The notes under the pieces were generated by a model. It was not told where the DNA came from, did not search any database, and saw nothing but the letters and a program-made list of their open reading frames with translations. A program made the translations under genes and the position numbers. A DNA stretch of 64,000 nucleotides from Enterobacteriaceae bacterium LSJC7 (GTDB lineage: Bacteria; Pseudomonadota; Gammaproteobacteria; Enterobacterales; Enterobacteriaceae). Below, piece after piece: positions 31,287 through 39,968 of this stretch (positions are counted from its first letter, which is position 1; the number at the start of each line of letters is the position of its first letter). The stretch is taken from positions 124,001 through 188,000 of the forward strand of contig AMFN01000001.1 in NCBI GenBank assembly GCA_000302695.1, given 5' to 3'.

Positions 31287-33057
31287 TTTTGGTCAACTGT
31301 GGCCCACGCTTAAGCGCCTGCTGGCGTATGGCTCGCCGTGGCGCCGTCCGCTCGGCATCGCGGTGCTGATGATGTGGGTAGCAGCGGCAGCAGAAGTGAG
31401 CTGTCCGGCGCTGATTAGCTATTTTATTGATAACGTGGTGGCGCAGGACCGGGTGTCGCTCAAACTTGCCGTGGGACTTGCCTGCGCGTACCTGATGCTG
31501 CAAATCCTGGCCGCCTCGCTGCACTACTTCCAGTCGCTGTTGTTTAACCGCGCTGCCATTGGCGTGGTGCAGCAACTGCGTACCGACGTCATGGACGCCG
31601 CACTGCGCCAGCCGCTGAGCGCCTTTGATACCCAGCCGGTGGGCCAGCTGATTTCGCGGGTGACGAACGATACCGAGGTGATTCGCGATCTCTACGTCAC
31701 CGTAGTGGCCACCGTGCTGCGCAGTGCCGCGCTGATTGGTGCGATGCTGGTCGCCATGTTCAGCTTAAGCTGGCGCATGGCGCTGGTGGCGCTGCTTATC
31801 TTCCCGGCGGTGCTGATTGTGATGTTTATCTACCAGCGCTACAGCACGCCGATTGTGCGCCGTATGCGCGGCTATCTGGCTGATATCAACGACGGATTTA
31901 ACGAAGTCATTAACGGGATGGGCGTGATTCAGCAGTTTCGCCAGCAGGCGCGTTTTGGCGAGAAAATGCACCGTGCCAGCTACCAGCACTACCTTTCACG
32001 TATGCAGACGCTGCGCCTTGACGGTTTTCTGTTGCGCCCGTTGCTGAGCCTGTTTTCGGCGGCAATTCTGTGCGGGCTGCTGATCCTGTTTGGTTTCAGT
32101 CCAGCGGGCACGATTGAAGTGGGCGTGCTGTATGCGTTTATCAGCTATCTCGGGCGGCTTAATGAACCGCTTATTGAGTTGACCACCCAGCAGTCCATGC
32201 TGCAACAGGCGGTAGTGGCCGGTGAGCGTGTGTTTGAACTGATGGACAAACCGCGCCAGCAATATGGTGACGATATGCGCCTGCTTGAGAGCGGTAAAAT
32301 CGACATCAACGGCCTGTCGTTTGCTTACCGTGATGACCGGCTGGTGCTTCAGGACATCAATCTGCACGTGCCCTCGCGCGGCTTTGTGGCGCTGGTGGGT
32401 CACACCGGCAGCGGCAAGAGCACGCTGGCAAACCTCTTGATGGGCTATTATCCGCTGAGTAAAGGGGAGATCCGCCTTGACGGGCGTGTGCTGCAAAGCC
32501 TGAGCCACGGTGCGCTACGCCAGGGCATCGCGATGGTGCAGCAGGACCCGGTGGTGCTGGCGGACACCTTCTTTGCCAACGTCAGCCTCGGGCGTGACAT
32601 CAGCGAAGCGCAGGTATGGCAGGCGCTGGAAACGGTGCAACTTGCGGCGCTGGCGCGCAGCATGAGTGAAGGTATTTATACCCGGCTTGGCGAGCAGGGC
32701 AACAATCTTTCGGTTGGGCAAAAGCAGCTACTGGCGCTGGCGCGCGTGCTGGTGGATGCGCCGCAGATCCTTATCCTTGATGAGGCCACGGCAAACATTG
32801 ACTCCGGCACTGAGCAGGCTATTCAGGCGGCACTGGCGGCAGTACGCCAGCGTACCACGCTGGTGGTTATTGCCCACCGTCTGTCGACCATTGTCGATGC
32901 CGATACCATTCTGGTACTGCACCGCGGTCATGCGGTAGAACAGGGCAACCATCAGCAACTTCTGGCCGCGCGCGGGCGCTACTGGCAAATGTATCAGTTA
33001 CAGCTGGCGGGTGAAGAACTGGCGGTGTCCGGGCGCGAAGAAGTGCGGGTGAACTGA
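31279..33057 (+). CDS. mdlB: ABC transporter half-subunit MdlB
   Basis: 592 residues; overlaps mdlA by 8 bases. Membrane domain then an ATPase with Walker [10 protein letters not shown], signature LSVGQKQL (Val replaces the second Ser/Gly of LSGGQ) and Walker B LILDEATA with the catalytic Glu. Complementary differences in the two subunits (Asp for Glu in MdlA, LSVGQ in MdlB) fit a heterodimeric exporter with one full catalytic site. Substrate not known. Confidence 0.95.
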   Translation: MRNFGQLWPTLKRLLAYGSPWRRPLGIAVLMMWVAAAAEVSCPALISYFIDNVVAQDRVSLKLAVGLACAYLMLQILAASLHYFQSLLFNRAAIGVVQQLRTDVMDAALRQPLSAFDTQPVGQLISRVTNDTEVIRDLYVTVVATVLRSAALIGAMLVAMFSLSWRMALVALLIFPAVLIVMFIYQRYSTPIVRRMRGYLADINDGFNEVINGMGVIQQFRQQARFGEKMHRASYQHYLSRMQTLRLDGFLLRPLLSLFSAAILCGLLILFGFSPAGTIEVGVLYAFISYLGRLNEPLIELTTQQSMLQQAVVAGERVFELMDKPRQQYGDDMRLLESGKIDINGLSFAYRDDRLVLQDINLHVPSRGFVALVGHTGSGKSTLANLLMGYYPLSKGEIRLDGRVLQSLSHGALRQGIAMVQQDPVVLADTFFANVSLGRDISEAQVWQALETVQLAALARSMSEGIYTRLGEQGNNLSVGQKQLLALARVLVDAPQILILDEATANIDSGTEQAIQAALAAVRQRTTLVVIAHRLSTIVDADTILVLHRGHAVEQGNHQQLLAARGRYWQMYQLQLAGEELAVSGREEVRVN

Positions 33058-33117
33058 TGCACTAAAAACGCGCGATGTGTTGTTTTTTTCCTCTGCTGGT
33101 GCAGAGGAACGGTTCAA

Positions 33118-33144
33118 GGTGCACCATAATGGTGCGCCTTTTTT
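33118..33144 (+). promoter_or_regulatory. NtrC-type enhancer palindrome that also reads as a terminator hairpin
   Basis: GGTGCACCATAATGGTGCGCC contains TGCACC-ATAA-TGGTGC, matching the NtrC site TGCACCNNNNTGGTGCA at all but the last base. It lies about 90-100 bases before the glnK -24/-12 promoter. The same palindrome is followed by six T residues and could terminate the mdlAB transcript. A second small hairpin CCTCTGC/GCAGAGG lies at 33090-33107. Confidence 0.7.
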
Positions 33145-33220
33145 ACTCTGCCATCCTCCAGCTATCTCTTCCTGTGGACGTGCTGCGCGTAATCTCCCGC
33201 GCAGCGGTGTTTATCATTTC

Positions 33221-33235
33221 TGGCACGCCCCTTGC
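33221..33235 (+). promoter_or_regulatory. Sigma-54 promoter of glnK-amtB
   Basis: TGGCACGCCCCTTGCT is a perfect match to the sigma-54 -24/-12 consensus (TGGCAC-N5-TTGCT), about 50 bases before the glnK ATG. Together with the upstream NtrC-type site this puts glnK-amtB under nitrogen-limitation control, as in E. coli. Confidence 0.92.
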
Positions 33236-33283
33236 TTTATACGAATCGTCTTGTTGCGTTTAGTCAATTCCGACGGGGGATTT

Positions 33284-33622
33284 ATGAAGCTGGTTACCGT
33301 AGTAATCAAACCATTCAAACTTGAAGACGTGCGCGAAGCGCTTTCTTCCATCGGCATTCAGGGGCTGACGGTGACGGAGGTAAAAGGCTTCGGTCGCCAG
33401 AAAGGTCATGCAGAGCTCTATCGTGGTGCGGAGTACAGCGTTAACTTTCTGCCGAAAGTCAAAATTGATATCGCGGTGGCCGACGACCAGCTTGATGACG
33501 TCGTCGATGTCATCAGCAAGGCCGCATATACCGGCAAAATTGGCGATGGCAAAATTTTTGTCGCCGAACTGCAGCGTGTCATTCGCATTCGTACCGGCGA
33601 GTCCGACGAAGCGGCACTGTAA
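33284..33622 (+). CDS. glnK: Nitrogen regulatory PII protein GlnK
   Basis: 112 residues of the PII family. The T-loop has the uridylylated Tyr51 (ELYRGAEYSVNFLPK), and the C-terminal signature GKIGDGKIFV is present. The trimer senses ATP/ADP and 2-oxoglutarate and plugs the AmtB ammonia channel when nitrogen is plentiful. The longer in-frame extension to 33077 is rejected: it runs through the promoter. First gene of glnK-amtB, 27 bases before amtB. Confidence 0.97.
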   Translation: MKLVTVVIKPFKLEDVREALSSIGIQGLTVTEVKGFGRQKGHAELYRGAEYSVNFLPKVKIDIAVADDQLDDVVDVISKAAYTGKIGDGKIFVAELQRVIRIRTGESDEAAL

Positions 33623-33649
33623 CAAGCCTTTGTGACGGGGATAAATAAG

Positions 33650-34930
33650 ATGAAAAAAATAACCACGCTTTACGCCGCGCTCGCGCTGCTGCCAGGACTT
33701 GCCAGCGCGGCACCGGCCGTCGCTGACAAGGCTGATAACGGGTTTATGATGATAAGCACGGCGCTGGTGCTGTTTATGACCGTGCCGGGACTGGCGCTGT
33801 TTTACGGCGGCCTGCTGCGCGCTAAAAACGTGCTCTCAATGCTGACACAGGTAACTGTGACGTTTGCACTGGTGTGTGTGCTGTGGGTGGTTTACGGCTA
33901 CTCGCTGACGTTTGGTGCCGGAAACAACTTTTTTGGCAACGTTGACTGGGCGTTGCTCAAGGGCATTAAGATAACGGATGTGACGGGCAGCATTTATCAA
34001 TACATCCACGTGGCCTTCCAGGGCTCGTTTGCCTGCATCACCGTAGGGCTTATCGTCGGCGCGCTGGCAGAGCGTATTCGCTTCTCGGCGGTGCTGATTT
34101 TTGTGGTGGTGTGGCTCACACTTTCTTACGTGCCGATTGCCCATATGGTGTGGGGCGGCGGCCTGCTCGCAAGCCACGGTGCGCTGGACTTTGCCGGTGG
34201 GACGGTGGTGCACATCAACGCCGCAGTGGCGGGCCTGGTGGGGGCTTATCTGATTGGTAAACGCGTGGGCTACGGTAAAGAGGCGTTCAAACCTCATAAC
34301 CTGCCGATGGTGTTTACCGGTACGGCCATTCTTTATGTGGGCTGGTTTGGCTTTAACGCAGGCTCAGCCGGTGCAGCGAGCGAAATTGCCGGACTGGCGT
34401 TTGTGAATACCGTGGTGGCAACCGCCGGGGCGATTCTGAGTTGGGTGTTTGGTGAATGGGCGGTGCGCGGCAAGCCGTCGCTGCTGGGTGCCTGCTCTGG
34501 AGCCATTGCCGGGCTGGTTGGCATTACACCAGCCTGTGGCTATGTGGGCGTTGGCGGGGCATTGATTATTGGTATTCTCGCGGGCCTTGCCGGGCTGTGG
34601 GGCGTGACCGCGCTCAAGCGCTGGCTGCGCGTGGATGACCCGTGTGACGTATTTGGCATCCACGGCGTATGCGGCATCGTAGGTTGTGTGCTGACCGGCA
34701 TCTTTGCGGCCGCGTCACTCGGCGGTGTGGGGTTTGCCGAAGGGGTGACAATGGGCAAGCAGGTGCTGGTACAGCTCGAAAGCATTGGGGTGACGATTGT
34801 GTGGTCCGGCGTGGTGGCGTTTATCGGCTACAAGATTGCCGATATGACGGTGGGCCTGCGCGTACCGGAAGAGCAGGAGCGCGAAGGGCTGGACGTGAAC
34901 AGCCACGGCGAGAGTGCGTACAACAGCTAA
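33650..34930 (+). CDS. amtB: Ammonium transporter AmtB
   Basis: 426 residues with a cleavable signal (MKKITTLYAALALLPGLASA), then eleven transmembrane segments. The twin pore histidines lie in FAGGTVVHINAA and DVFGIHGVCGIVG. Conserved C-terminal tail EEQEREGLDVNSHGE is the GlnK contact region. It conducts ammonia and is regulated by GlnK from the same transcript. The start at 33650 gives a proper signal peptide; a six-codon longer frame is less likely. Confidence 0.97.
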   Translation: MKKITTLYAALALLPGLASAAPAVADKADNGFMMISTALVLFMTVPGLALFYGGLLRAKNVLSMLTQVTVTFALVCVLWVVYGYSLTFGAGNNFFGNVDWALLKGIKITDVTGSIYQYIHVAFQGSFACITVGLIVGALAERIRFSAVLIFVVVWLTLSYVPIAHMVWGGGLLASHGALDFAGGTVVHINAAVAGLVGAYLIGKRVGYGKEAFKPHNLPMVFTGTAILYVGWFGFNAGSAGAASEIAGLAFVNTVVATAGAILSWVFGEWAVRGKPSLLGACSGAIAGLVGITPACGYVGVGGALIIGILAGLAGLWGVTALKRWLRVDDPCDVFGIHGVCGIVGCVLTGIFAAASLGGVGFAEGVTMGKQVLVQLESIGVTIVWSGVVAFIGYKIADMTVGLRVPEEQEREGLDVNSHGESAYNS

Positions 34931-34944
34931 CTCATTACATCCAT

Positions 34945-34976
34945 AAAAAACCGAACCTATGGGTTCGGTTTTTTTT
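34945..34976 (+). terminator. Bidirectional terminator between amtB and tesB
   Basis: CCGAACC/GGTTCGG stem with A run before and eight T after, placed between two convergent genes. Confidence 0.92.
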
Positions 34977-34991
34977 ATGCCTCAGGCAGGC

Positions 34992-35858
34992 TTATTCGCC
35001 ACGATGTTGGCGAATGACGCCTTCCTGTACCGCAGAAGCCACCAGTTCACCTTTACGGTTATAGAACTCGCCGCGTACAAAGCCGCGTGAGCTGGAGGCG
35101 GAGGTGCTTTCTACGTCGTAAAGCAGCCAGTCGTTGATATCAAACGGGCGGTGGAACCACATGGAATGGTCGATGGTGGCAACCTGCATGTCTTTTTCCA
35201 GAAAACCTACGCCGTGAGGCTGGAGCGAGACTGGCAGGAAGTTGAAATCTGACGCATAGCCCAGCAGATACTGGTGCACGCGAATATCGTCAGGAACCTT
35301 GCCATTAGCACGCAGCCACACCTGGCGACGCGGCGCGTCAACGTGGCCTTTGAGCGGGTTATGGAATACCGCAGGGCGGATTTCCAGCGCTTTTTCACAC
35401 AGAAACTTCTCTTTAGCGAACGGCGGCAACAGGTGCTCTACCGAGCGGGCGATGTCCGTTTCTGACACCAGTGTTTCCGGGGCGGGCGCATCTGGCATCG
35501 GTTTCTGGTGCTCAAAGCCGGACTCTGGTGCCTGGAAGGAGGCCGTCATGTAAAAGATGGGTTTGCCTTTTTGAATGGCGGCCACCCGGCGTGCGCTGAA
35601 GCTATTACCATCACGCAGCACTTCCACGTCGTAGACAATGGGCATCGTGATGTCGCCCGGGCGCAGGAAGTAGCTGTGAAAGGAATGCACCAGGCGCGCT
35701 TCCGGCACCGTCTCTTTCGCCGCAGACAAGGCCTGCCCAACCACCTGACCGCCGAACACCCGGCGCAGGCCTAAATCTTCGCTCTGGCCGCGGAACAGCC
35801 CCTCTTCAACTTTCTCAAGCTGGAGTAAGGTCAGCAGGTTCGAAAGTGCCTGACTCAT
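34992..35858 (-). CDS. tesB: Acyl-CoA thioesterase II TesB
   Basis: 288 residues forming a double hot-dog fold, matching E. coli TesB. The first half has [15 protein letters not shown] and [14 protein letters not shown]; the second half has the catalytic Asp segment [12 protein letters not shown] and the closing [10 protein letters not shown]. It hydrolyses medium- and long-chain acyl-CoA. Convergent with amtB. Confidence 0.97.
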   Translation of the reverse strand: MSQALSNLLTLLQLEKVEEGLFRGQSEDLGLRRVFGGQVVGQALSAAKETVPEARLVHSFHSYFLRPGDITMPIVYDVEVLRDGNSFSARRVAAIQKGKPIFYMTASFQAPESGFEHQKPMPDAPAPETLVSETDIARSVEHLLPPFAKEKFLCEKALEIRPAVFHNPLKGHVDAPRRQVWLRANGKVPDDIRVHQYLLGYASDFNFLPVSLQPHGVGFLEKDMQVATIDHSMWFHRPFDINDWLLYDVESTSASSSRGFVRGEFYNRKGELVASAVQEGVIRQHRGE

Positions 35859-36044
35859 TATTTCACCTTTAAATGCTTTACCACAGATTCGACTATTATA
35901 CGCACTTTCACCGCCGCACGGTTGGGTGCAACTGTCTGATTAATGGCTTGCAGGCAGGCAAAAATCTGGATTATGTGCCACACTTACCGAATAAACAGCC
36001 GATGCGGCCGTATTTTCGGTGCATTGATATCAAAGGAGAAGTCA

Positions 36045-36617
36045 ATGAAACTCGTGCACATGTTAAGTGGTTTAACCGTTGCTGTAGCTCTGGCGGGCTG
36101 CGCAGATAACAGCGCAGATATTCCTACGCCTGCGCCAAGCCCGAATGCGGCGGTATCGGGGGCTATCTCTCCCGACACGCTGCGCCAGCCTAACGTCTCG
36201 GGTTCTGTATTGATTCGCCAGCGTATGGCGGTACCGTCCAATGCGGTGCTGACGGTGACGTTGTCTGATGCGTCGCGTGCCGATGCGCCGTCTGTGGTAC
36301 TGTCGCAAAAAGCGGTGCGTACCAATGGTAAACAGGCACCGTACAGCTTTGTGCTGCCGTTTAACCCTTCAGACATCAAACCGAATGCGCACATTCTGCT
36401 GAGTGCGGCAATCACGGTTGATAACAAACTTATCTTTATCACCGATACCGTTCAGCAGGTGATTAACGAGGGCGGTACGAAGGCTGACCTTGTGCTGGTG
36501 CCAGTGGAACAAACCGCGGTACCGGTGCAGCAGAGTGGGGCAAAAAGTGGGATACCCGCGACTTCCCCGACGCAGGTCACGCCGAGCGCCGGGATCCCGG
36601 CACCGACTACCTACTAA
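36045..36617 (+). CDS. ybaY: YbaY family lipoprotein
   Basis: 190 residues, as in E. coli. A lipoprotein signal (MKLVHMLSGLTVAVALAGC) is followed by a Pro/Ala-rich linker and a YbaY-type beta domain (VSGSVLIRQRMAVPSNAVLTV, APYSFVLPFNPSDI). The C-terminus is Pro/Thr-rich. Probably outer-membrane anchored; function not established. The start at 36045 has AAAGGAGAAG upstream; the open frame continues 34 codons further without a better start. Confidence 0.93.
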   Translation: MKLVHMLSGLTVAVALAGCADNSADIPTPAPSPNAAVSGAISPDTLRQPNVSGSVLIRQRMAVPSNAVLTVTLSDASRADAPSVVLSQKAVRTNGKQAPYSFVLPFNPSDIKPNAHILLSAAITVDNKLIFITDTVQQVINEGGTKADLVLVPVEQTAVPVQQSGAKSGIPATSPTQVTPSAGIPAPTTY

Positions 36618-36622
36618 TAATG

Positions 36623-36649
36623 AAAAGCGCCTCTCTGGAGGCGCTTTTT
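36623..36649 (+). terminator. Bidirectional terminator between ybaY and ybaZ
   Basis: AAAAGCGCCTC/GAGGCGCTTTTT stem around loop TCTG lies between convergent genes and overlaps the ybaZ stop codon. Confidence 0.9.
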
Positions 36650-36959
36650 AGTAGCGCCAGCGGTAGCGCGCCATATCAATAAGCCCTTTCCCTGATACCT
36701 GCACCCCTTCCGACAGCAGCGCCTGGCGTTGGCGCTGAAGGTCCGGCCCGGTCAGTGAAATACCGCCGTGGCGGTTAACCACACGGTGCCAGGGCAGGGT
36801 GCTGCCTTGCGGCAGACGACGCAACACGCCACCGACCTGGCGTGCGGCACGCGGCGAGCCAGCTAACCGGGCGACTTCGCCGTAAGTCGTGACACAGCCT
36901 TCGGGAATGGCCGCCACAATTTGCCAGACGCGCATGGCAAAAGAATCTTCTTGCTCCAT
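36648..36959 (-). CDS. ybaZ: Alkyltransferase-like protein YbaZ (Atl)
   Basis: 103 residues of the O6-alkylguanine-DNA alkyltransferase C-terminal fold. The active-site motif PCHR is replaced by PWHR (GSTLPWHRVVNRHG), so the protein cannot accept alkyl groups but can bind alkylated bases and hand them to nucleotide excision repair, as for E. coli Atl. The start at 36959 (MEQEDSFAMRVW) has GAGAGGG upstream. The E. coli protein is annotated longer at the N-terminus, which does not belong to the fold. Confidence 0.92.
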   Translation of the reverse strand: MEQEDSFAMRVWQIVAAIPEGCVTTYGEVARLAGSPRAARQVGGVLRRLPQGSTLPWHRVVNRHGGISLTGPDLQRQRQALLSEGVQVSGKGLIDMARYRWRY

Positions 36960-37129
36960 TGGTGCCCTCTCATTGTTACCCGGCTTCAGGATAGTCAGGC
37001 GCGGCGGCGCTGGGAAGAGGGGATTGCACAAGAAACCGGCAGGCAACCGTCGTCGTCTTGCAATTGCCGGAGTCAGCGGGGATAATGCCGCCTGCGCCTG
37101 TGAAGCGGTTCGCTTTGCAGGCTCTCAAT

Positions 37130-37243
37130 GGGGGCCCTGTTGGTTCTCCCGCAACACTAACTTGTGAACTCGGTCAGGTCCGGAAGGAAGCAGCCGCAGC
37201 AGGCGACGTGTGTGCCGGGATGTAGCTGGCAGGGCCCCCACCC
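37130..37243 (+). ncRNA. ffs: 4.5S RNA of the signal recognition particle
   Basis: 114 bases, the E. coli mature length. Begins GGGGGCCCTGTTGGTTCTCC and ends GCAGGGCCCCCACCC; the two ends pair into the long stem. The conserved domain IV is intact: GGTCAGGTCCGGAAGGAAGC with the GGAA tetraloop and the symmetric loop that binds Ffh, then GTGTGCCGGGATGTAGCTG. Partner of Ffh in co-translational targeting of membrane proteins. Confidence 0.98.
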
Positions 37244-38130
37244 ATTTCAGGTAAAGCTGACACGCTAAGTATTTTCCCTTCTCTACGCACCGGGCAATTC
37301 ATAAGATGCCGCGTGAAACAGCAATAAAGACAAATCCGCAGGTTGTTATCGGACAGAGCGTTTTCTCCCTGTCTGGAGAGTCTGCTCCGGCTGCTGCTTG
37401 TGTCACTGTTATCTGAATAGCGCCTGTTAAATCTGTCTTCCCGCCATTTAGACCTGTTCCCCTCATGCCAACGCCGCTCCCTCGCAGGTCCTGTTAACCA
37501 ACCGGCCAAAACTCCTGAATACAGTGGTACTTTATTGTTTATTTTTCCCCCAGCACGCGTGGCGTTCGTTGTTTCAAAGCGGTTTTCTCAGAGAGTATAT
37601 TTTCAGATTGCTGGGGCGCGCTGGTGTTACGTTTATATTATGTCTGTATCTGGCAGAGTAATGTTAGCGCAGCCGAATCATGGTTTTTTATTCTAATAGT
37701 GTTCTTGTTTTTCTTGTTGTTACCAGAAGCTGGAGGGTAAAGGGAGGCAGCGTAAGAGTGCATTTTTGATCGAAATAAAACATTGCGGACCGCATATTAC
37801 CCCGGCGCGGTCCGCATGGGTGTTAATAACTGATTGATTATAAATAATATTTAAAGTTAAAAAATACTGTTCAGGCGTATCAATCGCCCAAGGGATCAGA
37901 TACTATTTTTCATAAGGAAAAGGCGTTGGCTTTATTCATAATACAGGAGGTGTAATAGAGTAGGATATTGGGTTGGTAGTCTTTTTATATGGCTGGCTTT
38001 TTATCGGTTCCACTTGATTGTGTATGATTAAATTTATTTTTTGACACCGTTTTTATTTTTGGTTGCCTCCGGTATTCATTTTTATGTGAAGGGGCAAGTG
38101 TACGCTATTAAAATCACTGAGGAAATTATT
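37244..38130. other. 887-base intergenic stretch after ffs, with one strong hairpin
   Basis: No gene is supported here. Composition becomes AT-rich from about 37530. A 9-bp perfect hairpin GCGGACCGC/GCGGTCCGC (37785-37793 and 37807-37815) stands alone; read on the minus strand it is followed by AATGTTTTATTT, like a terminator without an obvious gene. The stretch marks the left edge of an accessory region where E. coli has ybaA and ylaB. Confidence 0.7.
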
Positions 38131-38505
38131 ATGGGTAGTATTGTAAACAGACTTATTCGTCCTGATAATTATTCACTTGCTGTCGAATTTAATGAAGATG
38201 CTTTAATGCGTGATGACTCACTTGAGATCGCCATGTGGTGCAGCGGGTTCAAGGCAGTTGAGGATAGCTGGATGCTGCCTTTGACCAGCAATTCTATGCC
38301 TTTTGATCCGCATTGGGCCAAATATGCAGGTTTGAACTCTATTCCAAATATCAAAGCATCTCAATATTTCAATCGTTATCAAGAGTATCCAGGCTGCCTG
38401 ATTATAGAGTTTGATCATGAAGTTGAGAGTGGAGAGTTCCATCTTTGTAGTAGATTTCGCCTTTCTCCTTCAGGCCCAATTGAAGAAGAGCATTTTTCAT
38501 TTTAA
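38131..38505 (+). CDS. Uncharacterised 124-residue protein, first gene of an AT-rich pair
   Basis: I do not recognise this protein. The ATG at 38131 has GAGGAAATTATT upstream; the frame also extends 30 codons back to a TTG, which is less likely. It has no signal peptide or membrane segment, is acidic, and alternates short hydrophobic and polar stretches that suggest beta structure (YSLAVEFNEDALM, GCLIIEFDHEVESGEFHLCSRF). Codon use is much more AT-rich than in neighbouring core genes, which points to acquisition by transfer. It lies 47 bases before the next gene, so the two are probably one operon. Confidence 0.75.
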   Translation: MGSIVNRLIRPDNYSLAVEFNEDALMRDDSLEIAMWCSGFKAVEDSWMLPLTSNSMPFDPHWAKYAGLNSIPNIKASQYFNRYQEYPGCLIIEFDHEVESGEFHLCSRFRLSPSGPIEEEHFSF

Positions 38506-38552
38506 AAATTTTAGCAGTATTACTATTTGAATGATTTTTTGAGGATAATTTT

Positions 38553-39047
38553 ATGTACAGTTCTTTTACTCGTGGCTATGGTGATATCACCTTAACACCC
38601 GCTGGTAATTATGGTGAAGGTTATCTCGAATTACCTATTCCGTCAGATTTAACAGATGAGGTCATGGCCGCGCACGGCGCCATCTACGCACGAGTGGATG
38701 CCACTTGCGGCGCCGTTAATAATAATACGCTTGATAAAGCACATCCCGCCGGTTTGCGTATTCAAACTCTGCGCTATGGCGACTGGAATGGTGGTTCTAA
38801 TTTTGGTACCTATTACTGGGAGAAAGAGTTTTTTATTGAAAAGAAGTCTGAAGTTGCCACTGAATTTCCCTATATCGCTGAAACGCGCACAATCAGTTTT
38901 ATTCCGATTGAATTGGTTTTGCGCAAAAAACCTCAGGGGTCGACATCAGGCTCTACTATCAGACTGAAGCTGGCCGTTGCTGACTGTAATTTTGATTCAA
39001 CGTATCGGGTAAATTACTACGTTAGCTGGGTAGGGGCTCCGCTTTGA
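38553..39047 (+). CDS. Uncharacterised 164-residue protein, second gene of the AT-rich pair
   Basis: Not recognised. Start at 38553 with TTTGAGGATAATTTT upstream. No signal peptide; two Cys (DATCGAV, VADCNF); rich in Tyr, Thr and Gly with beta-like alternation (GDITLTPAGNYGEGYLELPI, DSTYRVNYYVSWVGAPL). This could be a cytoplasmic or lysis-released beta-sandwich protein, but that is only a reading of composition. It shares low GC with the gene before it. No terminator with a T run follows. Confidence 0.75.
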   Translation: MYSSFTRGYGDITLTPAGNYGEGYLELPIPSDLTDEVMAAHGAIYARVDATCGAVNNNTLDKAHPAGLRIQTLRYGDWNGGSNFGTYYWEKEFFIEKKSEVATEFPYIAETRTISFIPIELVLRKKPQGSTSGSTIRLKLAVADCNFDSTYRVNYYVSWVGAPL

Positions 39048-39262
39048 GTCTTCACTGCCTTTTCTGGTGAAGGAAACCGCAAGATAACCCTCTGCTTTAC
39101 CTCTTCACGGGGCTGTGTAATGCGCAGCCCCATCGTGCTGATGCTTTCTCTGCGCGTGAGTGTCGCACCCGGTTTCTGACTGGGTTGCTTACACAAGCAA
39201 CGACGCCGTTATAAGCGCGTTTATCGCGCGTTAAGCCAGGGAGCAAGTGTTTGCCATCCGAC

Positions 39263-39835
39263 TTATTTCGCCCCCGTTTGCGAATCAATGACCCGGTTGA
39301 GATGCTGTGCCAGACTTTGTGGTGTCATGCCGGGCAGGCCGAGGGTCAGTAGTCCGTCCAGCCCGCATACCAGCGCAATCAGTCGCCAGGCAATGGCCTG
39401 TGGCGTATCGGTAAGGGTAAAACTCCCAGCCTGCGCGCCCGCGTTCAGGATCTTCACCGTTTCGTCATGCCACATTGCCATGCCGGTTATCCAGGCCTGG
39501 CGGATGTCATCATCGTGTTCGGCCAGCAACTGCGCCTCGCGCCACAGGCGAATATACGGCTCCAGGCTTTCGTCCTGTGCGCCGAGCATATCGAACAGGC
39601 GCTCGCGCCAGCTGGCCGAGTCGGGCAGGGGAGCGGCATCCAGCGACTGGCGTACCAGACGTAAAAACACCTCGGCCTTAAGCACGCTGGCGCTGGCAAA
39701 GTGGTGATGCATTTGTCCGGTAGCGATTTCTGCCACGCTTGCCACGCGCCGTACCGTCATCGCTGACAGACCTTCTGCCAACGCCACGTTCATGGCAGCA
39801 GCAAGGATGGTTTCCCGGCGCGCCGCTTTGTTCAT
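39263..39835 (-). CDS. smvR: TetR-family repressor, SmvR-like
   Basis: 190 residues. N-terminal TetR helix-turn-helix (RRETILAAAMNVALAEGLSAMTVRRVASVAEIATGQMHHHF, about 5-50) and a helical ligand domain. It is divergent from a SmvA-type efflux pump, the arrangement of SmvR-SmvA in several Enterobacteriaceae, where loss of the repressor raises resistance to cationic biocides. The start at 39835 (MNKAARRE) is chosen over a longer frame to 39895 that would run into the operator region. The name is by context and resemblance. Confidence 0.8.
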   Translation of the reverse strand: MNKAARRETILAAAMNVALAEGLSAMTVRRVASVAEIATGQMHHHFASASVLKAEVFLRLVRQSLDAAPLPDSASWRERLFDMLGAQDESLEPYIRLWREAQLLAEHDDDIRQAWITGMAMWHDETVKILNAGAQAGSFTLTDTPQAIAWRLIALVCGLDGLLTLGLPGMTPQSLAQHLNRVIDSQTGAK

Positions 39836-39889
39836 GTAAGCCAATTTTATCTCTCCGTTTACCCGGCTGCCGCAGTGTAGCGTAAAGCT

Positions 39890-39941
39890 GGACAAGTGTT
39901 CAATTCCAGGTCAGGATCAGCCAACCTGAACATGTGTTCAA
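39890..39941. promoter_or_regulatory. Two repeated operator-like sites between smvR and smvA
   Basis: GGACAAGTGTTCAA (39890-39903) and GAACATGTGTTCAA (39928-39941) are two copies of GRACAWGTGTTCAA, start-to-start 38 bases apart. The core GAACA-N2-TGTTC is an inverted repeat. Placed in the divergent promoter region, they are good candidates for binding by the TetR-type repressor. Confidence 0.6.
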
Positions 39942-39968
39942 GTTTAAGAGAGTAATGAGGTTGAGTTT

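Noticed and set aside
36648-36959. Reading ybaZ as an active O6-alkylguanine methyltransferase
   Set aside because: The acceptor Cys of PCHR is replaced by Trp (PWHR), so transfer activity is not possible; it is the known Atl-type protein and not a damaged gene.
37174-37509. 111-codon minus-strand frame across the ffs 3' end
   Set aside because: It is antisense to the 4.5S RNA and has no ribosome site or recognisable product.
37680-37769. 29-codon hydrophobic plus-strand frame (MVFYSNSVLVFLVV...) after ffs
   Set aside because: It looks like a tiny membrane peptide, but there is no ribosome site before the ATG and the hydrophobicity follows from the T-rich DNA.
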